Source: Pseudomonas sp. MYb327 (GTDB taxonomy: Bacteria > Pseudomonadota > Gammaproteobacteria > Pseudomonadales > Pseudomonadaceae). From it: DNA of 64,000 nt. Made by a program: the position numbers and the translations under genes. The stretch covers positions 186,001-250,000 of the forward strand of contig NZ_CP159258.1 in NCBI RefSeq assembly GCF_040438925.1. Reading direction: 5' to 3'. The notes below the pieces were generated by a model. The model was not told the origin of the DNA and made no database searches. It saw only the letters and a program-made list of their open reading frames with translations. Shown in pieces: positions 36,278 to 43,886 of the stretch (its first letter is position 1; each line of letters starts with the position of its first letter).

Positions 36278-37381
36278 ATGGGCGAGCATGATCTGAACAG
36301 ACGTCAATTCATCAAGACCGTGGGCGTAGCCTCGGTTGCCGCGGCGGCCATGAGCCTGCCGTTCGTCAAGGCCAACGCCAGCGACACACGCTTTCAAGGC
36401 AAGACCCTGCGCCTGCTGACCTGGTCCGACGACACCGGCCTGGCGGCACTGCGCAACATCGCCGCGACGTTCGAAGACAAGTACGGTTGCAAGGTCATCG
36501 CCGACCGCACCGGCAGCACTTCGGAAATGGTCGCCAAACTCAAGGCCGGCGGTGATCGTCCACAGTACGACATCATCACCCTGGCCGGCGTCGGTGCCGA
36601 AGGCCTGGCCGCCGCCAATCTGCTGGAAAAACCCGACCTCAACCGTATTCCCAATCTGGTCGACGTACCGGAGAAATACCGCACCGGCGCCAATGGCCAC
36701 GGCATTGGTTACCTGCTCTGGTGCAACAGCCTGGTCTACAGCACCCGCACCATCAAGGACGCGCCGGACAGCTACGCCGCCCTATGGGATGCCGACCTGT
36801 CGCCGAACATTTTCTTGCCGCCGCCGAACTGGACCGAGGCGATGGACCTGATCATCATCGCCGCCAAACTGGCCGGTGGTGACGAGCACAACATCGAGCC
36901 AGGCTTCAAGAAACTCGCCGAGCTCAAAGATCGCGTCGTCACCTTGGGCGAAAATCCGAACCAGATCGCCGAACTGTTCCGCACCGGTTCGCTGGACATG
37001 GGCGGTTTGTACGCACCGGCGTTCTTCCCGAAACAGATCCGCGATCCGGCCTATGGCCTGGGCGCCACCTTCGGCATGAAGGAAGGTTTCTACACCGACC
37101 TGATGCTTTCGGTGATGCCGAAGAATCGTCCAGGCGATACCGACCTGGCCTACGCCTTCATCAACCACTCCCTGGACCCGCTGGTGCAGGGCAAGATGGC
37201 CGAAGACATCTACAACGGCCCGGTCAACGCCAAGGCGATCATCTCCGCCGAAGCGCGCAAGAGCCCGTACATCCTCACGCCGGAGCAGATTGCCGAGAAG
37301 GCGATCATGCATGACAACGCCTTCCTGGCCACCGTGCATGACCAATGGATTCGTCGTTACACGGAAATCTTTTCTTCCTGA
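36278..37381 (+). CDS. ABC transporter substrate-binding protein, Tat-exported (polyamine type)
   Basis: A 367-residue periplasmic binding protein of the spermidine/putrescine class. The N-terminus MGEHDLNRRQFIKTVGVASVAAAAMSLPF carries a twin-arginine motif RRQFIK, indicating export after folding. The mature part has LRLLTWSDDTGLAALRNIAATFEDKYGCKV and FAYINHSLDPLVQGKMAE-like features of PotD relatives. It is followed by two permeases and an ATPase. Given the upstream genes, the ligand may be a guanidino compound or amine. Its own promoter may lie in the 217 bases after the dehydrogenase. Confidence 0.85.
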   Translation: MGEHDLNRRQFIKTVGVASVAAAAMSLPFVKANASDTRFQGKTLRLLTWSDDTGLAALRNIAATFEDKYGCKVIADRTGSTSEMVAKLKAGGDRPQYDIITLAGVGAEGLAAANLLEKPDLNRIPNLVDVPEKYRTGANGHGIGYLLWCNSLVYSTRTIKDAPDSYAALWDADLSPNIFLPPPNWTEAMDLIIIAAKLAGGDEHNIEPGFKKLAELKDRVVTLGENPNQIAELFRTGSLDMGGLYAPAFFPKQIRDPAYGLGATFGMKEGFYTDLMLSVMPKNRPGDTDLAYAFINHSLDPLVQGKMAEDIYNGPVNAKAIISAEARKSPYILTPEQIAEKAIMHDNAFLATVHDQWIRRYTEIFSS

Positions 37382-37411
37382 TCCGAATGGCGGGGGAGGT
37401 TCTTCGAACCT

Positions 37412-37476
37412 CATCGCTGGCAAGCCAGCTCCTACAGGTCATGCGCTGTTCTTGTAGGAGCTGGCTTGCCAGCGAT
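37412..37476. repeat. BIME: two inverted REP copies inside the ABC operon
   Basis: Inverse copy at 37412-37437 and direct copy at 37453-37476, in the 148-base gap between the binding-protein gene and the first permease. REP hairpins at this place can shield the upstream mRNA and raise binding-protein levels relative to the permeases, as known for malE. Confidence 0.9.
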
Positions 37477-37529
37477 CGAGTGCGCAGCACTCGCCATGCA
37501 CCTGATCTTCCATTGACGAGACCTTTGCT

Positions 37530-38438
37530 ATGGAACACCAACCTTTGACCCATTCGGTCAGCGCCGCTGAGTCGCGCCCGAGTCGGGGTGTTTCGCCGAC
37601 GGCGCGTGCCTGGTTTTTTCTCACGCCGTCGATGCTGTTTCTGGGCGTGTTGATTGCCGCCAGCCTGCTGGTGCTGCGCATGAGCGTGGGCACCAAGGGC
37701 GCGGAATGGTCCGGGTTCAGCCTGGCCAGCTACGCGCAATTGCTGGAACCCTATTACCTCAAATCCCTGCTGCTGACCCTGCGCCTGGCGCTGATCAGTG
37801 CAGTGATCGCGGTGATCCTGGCGATCCCGGTGGCCTACACCATGTCGCGCCTGACATCGCCGTTCGTGCGGCGGATCTTCCTCGCGGCGGTGCTGTTGCC
37901 GTTGCTGGTCAACCTGCTGCTGCAAAGCTACGGCTGGCTGGTAATTCTCGGCCCGGGCGGGATGCTCAACCAGACGCTGATGGGCCTGGGCCTGATCAAG
38001 CGTCCGATCATGCTTCTTTACAACCAGAACGGCGTGTTGATGGGGCTGGTGCAAACCGCTTTCCCGTTGGCCGTGCTGCCGATTGCCAGCGCCATGCGCG
38101 GCGTTGCCCGCACCTACGAAGAAGCCGCCGCGACCCTGGGCGCGAGTCGCTTGCAGGTGTTCCGCCAAGTGGTATTGCCGATGAGTCTGCCGGGGATCAT
38201 CACCGGTGCGACGCTGGTGTTCGCCTACAACGCCAGCAGCTTCGTCGTGCCGCTGCTGCTCGGCGGTCGACGCGTGCCGATGCTGGCGGTAATGGTGCAT
38301 GACCAGATCGCCCCGTTGATGAACTGGCCCGCCGCGTCCGCCGCTGGCGTGGTGCTGATCGTCACCACGCTCGCGATCATGACCTTGTCCGAATACATCA
38401 CTGGCCGTCGTCAGCGCATGCTGGAGGCTTCGCAATGA
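37530..38438 (+). CDS. ABC transporter permease, PotB-like
   Basis: A 302-residue inner-membrane protein with six helices of the binding-protein-dependent permease type. The EAA loop is EEAAATLGASRLQVFRQVVLPMSLPGIITG, which docks with the ATPase. It overlaps the second permease by 4 bases (ATGA). Confidence 0.9.
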   Translation: MEHQPLTHSVSAAESRPSRGVSPTARAWFFLTPSMLFLGVLIAASLLVLRMSVGTKGAEWSGFSLASYAQLLEPYYLKSLLLTLRLALISAVIAVILAIPVAYTMSRLTSPFVRRIFLAAVLLPLLVNLLLQSYGWLVILGPGGMLNQTLMGLGLIKRPIMLLYNQNGVLMGLVQTAFPLAVLPIASAMRGVARTYEEAAATLGASRLQVFRQVVLPMSLPGIITGATLVFAYNASSFVVPLLLGGRRVPMLAVMVHDQIAPLMNWPAASAAGVVLIVTTLAIMTLSEYITGRRQRMLEASQ

Positions 38439-39283
38439 GCACGCTGATCAAGAAACGTTATGGGCTGTTGCCCGGCGAGACCGGCAAGTTCGCCGGCATC
38501 CTTTCGGGCTTCATCCTGCTGTTGGCGGTGCTGCCAATCCTGACCATGATCGTGATGTCGTTCAGCGGCGCGTCGAACCTTGACTTCCCGCCAAGCAGCT
38601 ACAGCCTGCAGTGGTACAAGGCTGCCTGGCACACTTTCGTCTCGCCGGATTCCAGCGATGTGCTGAGCCTGGGCAAAGCCATGACCACCAGCCTCATGGT
38701 GTCGTGCCTGACTATGGTCTTCGCGACGCTGATCGCGGTGCCGGCGGCTTATGCGCTGACCCGTTGTGAATTTCGCGGCAAGGCCGTGGCGATGCAATTG
38801 ATGTCGTTGCCACTGGTGTTCCCGATGGTGGTCTTGGGCCTGGCGTTGCTGCTGGTGTTCGACAGCCTGCCGTTCCAGATGACCACCTCGCGGCTGGTGA
38901 TTGCCCACGTGATCCTGGCGCTGCCATTCGTGGTGAAGAACTGCACGGCGGCCATGCTCTCCATCGGCAGCGAAGTCGAAGAGGCCGCGCAAATGCTCGG
39001 CGCTTCACCGCTGCGAGCGATTGTCGACGTGGTGGTGCCGTTGATGAAGTCGGGGATTCTGGCGGGGATGCTGCTGGCCTTCATCGTCTCGTTCAACGAA
39101 TTCACCGTGACCTATTTCCTCTACACCATCGACGTCATGACCGTGCCGATCTGGATGTACAGCCGCACCGTGTCGTCGCTCGACCCCACCGTATTTTCGT
39201 TTGCCGTGCTGATCGTGTTGATCGACTTCGTCCTGATTTGGGCGCTCGAAAAACTGGTTGGTGAAGGTGGCGTTTCGTTCTGA
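38435..39283 (+). CDS. ABC transporter permease, PotC-like
   Basis: A 282-residue inner-membrane permease. It has six helices and an EAA loop, EEAAQMLGASPLRAIVDVVVPLMKSGILAG. The start lies within the end of the first permease gene; the ATPase gene follows 18 bases later. Together with the first permease it forms the heterodimeric channel. Confidence 0.9.
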   Translation: MSTLIKKRYGLLPGETGKFAGILSGFILLLAVLPILTMIVMSFSGASNLDFPPSSYSLQWYKAAWHTFVSPDSSDVLSLGKAMTTSLMVSCLTMVFATLIAVPAAYALTRCEFRGKAVAMQLMSLPLVFPMVVLGLALLLVFDSLPFQMTTSRLVIAHVILALPFVVKNCTAAMLSIGSEVEEAAQMLGASPLRAIVDVVVPLMKSGILAGMLLAFIVSFNEFTVTYFLYTIDVMTVPIWMYSRTVSSLDPTVFSFAVLIVLIDFVLIWALEKLVGEGGVSF

Positions 39284-39301
39284 TTTCTTGAGGTGATTCT
39301 T

Positions 39302-40357
39302 ATGTCTGGTCTGATTCTGGAAAACGTCGAGAAACATTACGGCTCGGCCTGCGCGGTAAAGGATGTGAACCTGCATTTGCCCGAGGGCAAACTGGTGTGT
39401 TTCCTCGGCCCGTCGGGCTGCGGCAAAACCACGTTGTTGCGGATGATCGCTGGCCTGGAAACCCTGAGCGGCGGAGAGATTCGCCTGGACGGCGAGGACA
39501 TCGGTCACACCCCGGCGCACCTGAGAAACTTCGGCATGGTGTTCCAGTCGCTGGCGCTGTTCCCGCACATGACCGTGGGCGAGAACATCGCTTATCCGCT
39601 GAAGCTGCGCGGGGTCAGCAAGGCTGATCAGCAGGCGCGGGTGGTGGAGTTGCTGGAACTGATTCAACTGCAAGCGATGATCGACCGCCCGGTGGCCAAG
39701 CTATCCGGCGGCCAGCGCCAGCGCGTGGCGATTGCCCGGGCAATTGCCAATCACCCGAAAATCCTCTTGCTCGACGAGCCGCTGTCGGCGCTCGATGCCA
39801 AGCTGCGCGAGTCGATGCAGGTGGAAATCCGCCAGCTGCAACAGCGCCTGAACATCACCACCATCATGGTGACCCACGACCAGCGTGAAGCCATGACCAT
39901 GGCCGATATCGTCGTCGTATTGGGCGAGCACAAGGTGCAGCAGGTGGGTACGCCGATCGAGATCTACCGGCACCCGGCCAACGAGTTTGTCGCGGACTTC
40001 ATCGGCTCGGGCAACATCTTTCCGGCCACGGCGCTGGGCAACGGCAAGGTCAGTCTGCCGGGCGGCGATGCCCTGCAAGTGCCAATCTGCAGCAGCATTG
40101 TGGTGGGGGAAAAAGTGAAGATGCTGATCCGCCCGGAAGACCTGCAACTGTCGGCACCGCAAGCGACGGCGGGTAATCGGTTGCTGGGCAAGGTGACGTT
40201 CGTGCGGGATATCGGCGCGACGATCGAGACCACGGTGGAGTGTTCCGGGGTGTCGTTTACGGCATTGAGCACGCCTTGTCAGGGGATTGGGCTGAGCATT
40301 GGGCATCCGGTGTCGGTGACGTTGCCGGCGGAGGCGTGTCGGGTTCTGGGGGCCTGA
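39302..40357 (+). CDS. ABC transporter ATP-binding protein, PotA-like
   Basis: A 351-residue ATPase: Walker A GPSGCGKTTLLR, Q-loop FQSLALFPHMT, signature LSGGQRQRVAIARA, Walker B ILLLDEPLSALD, H-loop MVTHDQ, and a C-terminal TOBE domain (from about residue 270). It energises the importer formed by the two permeases and the binding protein. The ATG at 39302 is preceded by TTGAGGTGATTCTT; last gene of the operon. Confidence 0.93.
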   Translation: MSGLILENVEKHYGSACAVKDVNLHLPEGKLVCFLGPSGCGKTTLLRMIAGLETLSGGEIRLDGEDIGHTPAHLRNFGMVFQSLALFPHMTVGENIAYPLKLRGVSKADQQARVVELLELIQLQAMIDRPVAKLSGGQRQRVAIARAIANHPKILLLDEPLSALDAKLRESMQVEIRQLQQRLNITTIMVTHDQREAMTMADIVVVLGEHKVQQVGTPIEIYRHPANEFVADFIGSGNIFPATALGNGKVSLPGGDALQVPICSSIVVGEKVKMLIRPEDLQLSAPQATAGNRLLGKVTFVRDIGATIETTVECSGVSFTALSTPCQGIGLSIGHPVSVTLPAEACRVLGA

Positions 40358-40386
40358 TCCGGTTTTGATGTTGGCTTTGCTGGCCC

Positions 40387-40462
40387 CATCGCTGGCAAGC
40401 CAGCTCCTACAGGGTTCTGTATACACCGATCCTATGTAGGAGCTGGCTTGCCAGCGATGAGG
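40387..40462. repeat. BIME: two inverted REP copies
   Basis: Inverse copy at 40387-40412 and direct copy at 40435-40462, between the ATPase gene and the convergent AraC gene. Confidence 0.9.
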
Positions 40463-40488
40463 CCATCAGCCACACACCAAATGCTCGA

Positions 40489-41418
40489 TTACACCGACAA
40501 CCGCAACCGCGCCAAATCCCGCAACGGCGGCGCCCCGAACATTCGGCTGTACTCCCGGCTGAACTGCGAGGGACTTTCATACCCCACCCGATACCCCGCC
40601 GCCGAAGCTTCCAGGCCCTCGGCCAGCATCAACCGCCGCGCCTCTTGCAGGCGCAGCTGCTTCTGATACTGCAACGGACTCATCGCCGTCATCGCCTTGA
40701 AACGGTGGTGCAGAGTCGACACGCTCAGGTTCACTTCCTTCGCCAGGTCATCAATGCGCAGCGGTTGTTCATAATTGCCGTTGAGCCATTTGATCGCCTG
40801 GCTTACGCGGTGACTCTGACTGTTGGCGATGGCGATTTCGTACAGCCGATGGCCCTGTTTGCTGCGCAGCAAGCGATAGAGAATTTCCCGACGAATCAGC
40901 GGCGCGAGCATGGCGATGTCTTTCGGTGTGTCCAGCAAACGGGCAAGTCGCAGCACTGCATCAAGCATGGCGCTGTCCAGCCGTTCGACATACAGCCCGC
41001 GCCCCGTCGGTCGGGTGGGTACACCGAGGGGACCGGCGTCGGCGATCAACGCGGAGATTTCCGCCGGGTCGATGTCCAGTCGCAAAGCGAGGATCGGGTG
41101 CTCGGCCGAGACATCGACCACCCGCCCGCTCAATGGCATCGAGACCGAGACCACCAGGTAGTTCAGCGGGTCGTAATTGAAATACTCGTTAGCCAGCTGA
41201 ACTTCCTTGCGACCCTGGGCCATGATGCACAGCGCCGGTTGAGCAAGCACCGGCGCGAACTCGTGGGACTGGCTGTGGCGCGACATGAACAGTGAGCCGA
41301 CGGCAGTGGCATAGCTGCCATCTTCGGCGGTGTTGCGACGGATGATCGCCGCCAGCTCCGCGCGCTGCTTTTCCATGTCGGTGTCAAGCGGGGCTTGAAA
41401 TTGATCGAGCGACGACAT
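40489..41418 (-). CDS. AraC-family transcriptional regulator
   Basis: A 309-residue regulator: an AraC N-terminal (PF06719-like) sensor region with PALCIMAQGRKEVQLANEYFNYDPLNYLVVSVSMPLSG, then two helix-turn-helix motifs (RIDDLAKEVNLSVSTLHHRFKAMTAMSPLQYQKQLRLQEARRLM and EASAAGYRVGYESPSQFSREYSRMFG). The ATG at 41418 is preceded by GAGG; a longer frame to 41472 is possible. No target gene is adjacent in an obvious operon; the upstream gene is 407 bases away. Confidence 0.87.
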   Translation of the reverse strand: MSSLDQFQAPLDTDMEKQRAELAAIIRRNTAEDGSYATAVGSLFMSRHSQSHEFAPVLAQPALCIMAQGRKEVQLANEYFNYDPLNYLVVSVSMPLSGRVVDVSAEHPILALRLDIDPAEISALIADAGPLGVPTRPTGRGLYVERLDSAMLDAVLRLARLLDTPKDIAMLAPLIRREILYRLLRSKQGHRLYEIAIANSQSHRVSQAIKWLNGNYEQPLRIDDLAKEVNLSVSTLHHRFKAMTAMSPLQYQKQLRLQEARRLMLAEGLEASAAGYRVGYESPSQFSREYSRMFGAPPLRDLARLRLSV

Positions 41419-41824
41419 GCAAGGCATCCTCGGCAAAGGCATGGGTGATGGGCAGAGCATAAGTTTGTGCAAGCAATAGCGGTAGACACATCCTGCCTGA
41501 TGCTTGCCTGATTCTGCACGAGGTGCCTTCTATCCCTGCGCATGTCCAGCGCCTCGGCATACCAACCAACCCCTTTACGAGCTGCCGAAGGCTGCGATCT
41601 GTTGATTTCGTTTTTTAGATCAAAAGATCGTGGCCTTCGGCAGATCCTGCATGACCGTGGGGTAACGTGAAGGCGCGTCCAGCCTTGGATTGTTACTGCA
41701 CTTTCGCAGGATTGTGCAACGCCGCGGCAGGAATCGACTAACGGCATCCTTCCTCTGGCCCTTAACCTTTGATCCTGTCGCAGCCCGTCCCAGGCTGCCA
41801 CGCGACTCCCCGGGAGGGTTGAAC
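41419..41824. other. Intergenic region with an inverted-repeat element
   Basis: It contains an inverted repeat of the GATCGCAGCC/GGCTGCGATC family: GCTGCCGAAGGCTGCGATCT (41581-41600) facing AGATCGTGGCCTTCGGCAGA (41625-41644), with one or two mismatches. The remainder probably contains the promoters of the divergent AraC and monooxygenase genes. No gene seen. Confidence 0.55.
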
Positions 41825-42178
41825 ATGTCCAAGCAAATCCCCGTCAGTCATATGGCCTTTGTCCGGGCGCGCGCCGGGCGCTCCGAAGAATTGGGTGTGC
41901 GCCTGAGCGCGCTGATCGAGCCATCCCGCGCCGCGCCAGGTTGCCTGAACTTTGCCTTGCAGCATTCGCAATGCGATCCGGAGTTGTGGCTGGTGTCCGG
42001 TTTCTGGATCAACCAGCAGGCCATGACCGCCTACTTCAGTACACCGTCCATGGAAATCTTTGCCGAGCTGGTGCAGGAATTGGTGGTTAATAGCCTGGAT
42101 TTCCACACCTTCAAGGATGTGTCGGCCGCACAAGCCCTCAGTCATGCCGGGGCGGATGTACACAAACTGGCCGGTTGA
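41825..42178 (+). CDS. Antibiotic biosynthesis monooxygenase (ABM) domain protein
   Basis: A 117-residue small ferredoxin-like fold protein. VSHMAFVRARAGRSEELGVRLSALIEPSRAAPGCLNFALQHSQCDPELWLVSGFW is the typical ABM pattern (YgiN-like quinol monooxygenase or haem-degrading relatives). Such proteins act as dimers on quinones or polyketides. GGGAGG lies 6 bases before the ATG at 41825. Function here unknown. Confidence 0.82.
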   Translation: MSKQIPVSHMAFVRARAGRSEELGVRLSALIEPSRAAPGCLNFALQHSQCDPELWLVSGFWINQQAMTAYFSTPSMEIFAELVQELVVNSLDFHTFKDVSAAQALSHAGADVHKLAG

Positions 42179-42219
42179 GGGTTTAATGGCAGCATTCTCA
42201 ACTAGCCAGGATGCGCGAC

Positions 42220-42450
42220 ATGGCACGCAAAGCCTTTGAAACCTTCGAAGCCGTATCGGCCGTAGTCCCCCGTGAAGGCGGGTATTACGCGGCGATCGCC
42301 ACCAAAGCCATCGGCGCCTCGGGTGCGCCTCGTTTCAACAAGCTGCTGGAAGAGCAGACCTTCAAGACCGCCAAAGAAGCGGACGAAGCCGCCGCCCTGC
42401 AGTTGACTCACCTCAAGGGTGTCAGCGAAGACGGCGACCTGATCTGGTAA
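42220..42450 (+). CDS. Small conserved hypothetical protein
   Basis: A 76-residue cytosolic protein, MARKAFETFEAVSAVVP..., with a Lys/Glu-rich helical second half and no known motif. The start could also be the in-frame ATG at 42211. It ends exactly where the convergent flavin reductase gene ends. It is 41 bases after the ABM gene and may be cotranscribed. Confidence 0.65.
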   Translation: MARKAFETFEAVSAVVPREGGYYAAIATKAIGASGAPRFNKLLEEQTFKTAKEADEAAALQLTHLKGVSEDGDLIW

Positions 42451-43080
42451 TTACTTGACTGCCCCAGGGCGGTACATCTTGAACAATGCCTCAGGCCCCA
42501 GCTGAAAATAATCCGCCGGCCCGCCGCCGCGCAGAATCGGTTCTGCCGCGGCGGTGTCGTACACGCCGTCCTTCAACAGCCATTTGGCGATATGCACGGC
42601 GACCACTTCGCCGAGAATCAGCCAACTCGGCACCACATTCCCGTCCGCCCGCTGCAACTGAATGATCTGCGTGACCTTGCATTCGAAGCTCACCGGACTT
42701 TCGGCGACCCGTGGCACCTGAATGATTTTCGAGGCAACCGGTGTCAGCCCGGATAGCTCGAATTCGTTCACCTCTGGCGCAACCATGGCGCAGCTTTGAT
42801 TCATCTGCTCGGCCAGTGGGCGAGTGGCGAGGTTCCAGGCGAATTCGCCGGTCTGCTCAATGTTGTTCAGGCTGTCTTTGCGACCAATGCTGGAAAAGCC
42901 AATGATCGGCGGAATGTAGTTGAAGGCGTTGAAGAAACTATACGGCGCGAGGTTCAAGCGGCCTTCGCCATCCTGTGAAGAAATCCAGCCGATGGGACGC
43001 GGTCCGACGATCGCGTTGAACGGATCGTGAGGCAGGCCGTGGCCGTTGGCCGGTTCGTAATAGTGGATGTCGTCGGGCAT
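42451..43080 (-). CDS. Flavin reductase family protein (FMN-binding split barrel)
   Basis: A 209-residue FMN-binding protein related to the flavin reductase component of two-component monooxygenases. It contains NAIVGPRPIGWISSQDGEGRLNLAPYSFFNAFNYIPPIIGFSS, the FMN-binding split-barrel signature. The ATG at 43080 (MPDDIHYYEP) was chosen; the upstream frame is long but lacks the fold. A large inverted repeat lies 78-148 bases before the start. Confidence 0.85.
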   Translation of the reverse strand: MPDDIHYYEPANGHGLPHDPFNAIVGPRPIGWISSQDGEGRLNLAPYSFFNAFNYIPPIIGFSSIGRKDSLNNIEQTGEFAWNLATRPLAEQMNQSCAMVAPEVNEFELSGLTPVASKIIQVPRVAESPVSFECKVTQIIQLQRADGNVVPSWLILGEVVAVHIAKWLLKDGVYDTAAAEPILRGGGPADYFQLGPEALFKMYRPGAVK

Positions 43081-43157
43081 GGCGCGTGTACCTGAGGGCT
43101 GCTTTCGAATATCGGCCATAGTGCAAGGCCGAGCTGATGATTGCCAGTCAGATGAAT

Positions 43158-43228
43158 AACCCTGCTCGCGATAGCGGTCTGTCATTCAAAATAATATCGA
43201 CTGACAGTCAGTCATCGCGAGCAGGGTT
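43158..43228. repeat. Large inverted repeat with nested palindrome
   Basis: AACCCTGCTCGCGAT (43158-43172) is repeated inverted as ATCGCGAGCAGGGTT (43214-43228), exact over 15 bp. The 41-base loop contains the palindrome ACTGACAGTCAGT (43200-43212). It is REP-like in its CTCGCGAT arm but not of the GTAGGAGC class. It lies upstream of the flavin reductase gene. Confidence 0.75.
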
Positions 43229-43270
43229 CTTTGGTTTGCATGGGGTTTTTCGGTGCTCCAGAAATGACTA

Positions 43271-43290
43271 AGCCCGGCCGAAGCCGGGCT
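43271..43290 (-). terminator. Hairpin after the repeat-protein gene
   Basis: AGCCCGGC and GCCGGGCT form a perfect 8-bp stem with a 4-base loop (CGAA; TTCG on the minus strand), 20 bases past the stop of the DGYDRTG-repeat gene on the minus strand. The following T-tract is weak, so it is a moderate terminator candidate. Confidence 0.5.
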
Positions 43291-43309
43291 GTGGTGCCGC
43301 ATTTGCGGA

Positions 43310-43570
43310 TTAGCTGACGGAAGCACCGCCAGTGCGATCGTAGCCATCTTCGGCGACGGTGGCGCCGCCAGTACGGTCGTAACCATCTTCAGCGACGGTG
43401 GCGGAACCGGTGCGATCGTAGCCATCAGCGGCGACAGTAGCGGAGCCGGTACGGTCATAGCCGTCTGCTGCAACAGCGGAGCCAGTACGGTCGAAACCGT
43501 CGGCGGCGAAAGAGTTGGCGGCGAGTACAGACAGGGCCAGGGCAAGGAACAGTTTGGTTTTCATCTTCAT
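43310..43570 (-). CDS. Secreted tandem-repeat protein (DGYDRTG repeats)
   Basis: An 86-residue protein with signal peptide MKMKTKLFLALALSVLAANSFA and a mature part made entirely of five repeats. The first unit is 12 residues (ADGFDRTGSAVA); the next four are 13, with core DGYDRTG(S/G)ATVA. There is no Cys and no other domain. Short Pseudomonas proteins of this type exist, sometimes named phage infection protein without firm evidence. The ATG at 43570 follows the Shine-Dalgarno TGGAGA. Role unknown, possibly surface-exposed or calcium-binding through the Asp-rich units (inference). Confidence 0.75.
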   Translation of the reverse strand: MKMKTKLFLALALSVLAANSFAADGFDRTGSAVAADGYDRTGSATVAADGYDRTGSATVAEDGYDRTGGATVAEDGYDRTGGASVS

Positions 43571-43837
43571 TTCTCCAGGTTCTTTGGCGTTGTGTGTCTT
43601 GGGCATGGGTTTCATGCTACGCCAATTAAACTGATTAAAAAGCGCAAATAAATGCTAGTAACAATCGATTAAATTGATATTAAGGGCGTCAGACGTTTTC
43701 ACTTTCAAGGTCTGAGCGAGCGCATCACAGTTAATCGATAAGGCAGGTTCAGGATGGAAGGCGAGCATTAACTTGTGATTAATCTGCCTTACACAGGGGT
43801 GAAGGATTTTTCATTCGGTCGCCGAGCCAAACGAAAA
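43571..43837. other. Intergenic region upstream of the repeat-protein gene
   Basis: About 270 bases, noticeably AT-richer than the surroundings (for example the run of TTAAACTGATTAAAAAGCGC). It probably holds the promoter of the repeat-protein gene. No gene or RNA recognised. Confidence 0.4.
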
Positions 43838-43866
43838 AAGGGGCAGACCCCGACGGTCTGCCCCTT
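43838..43866 (-). terminator. Rho-independent terminator of the MHS transporter gene
   Basis: The stem AAGGGGCAGACC / GGTCTGCCCCTT encloses a 5-base loop and, on the minus strand, runs into TTTT. It lies 20 bases past the stop of the transporter gene. Confidence 0.9.
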
Positions 43867-43886
43867 CTGCTGTAACGCGTCTGGAC

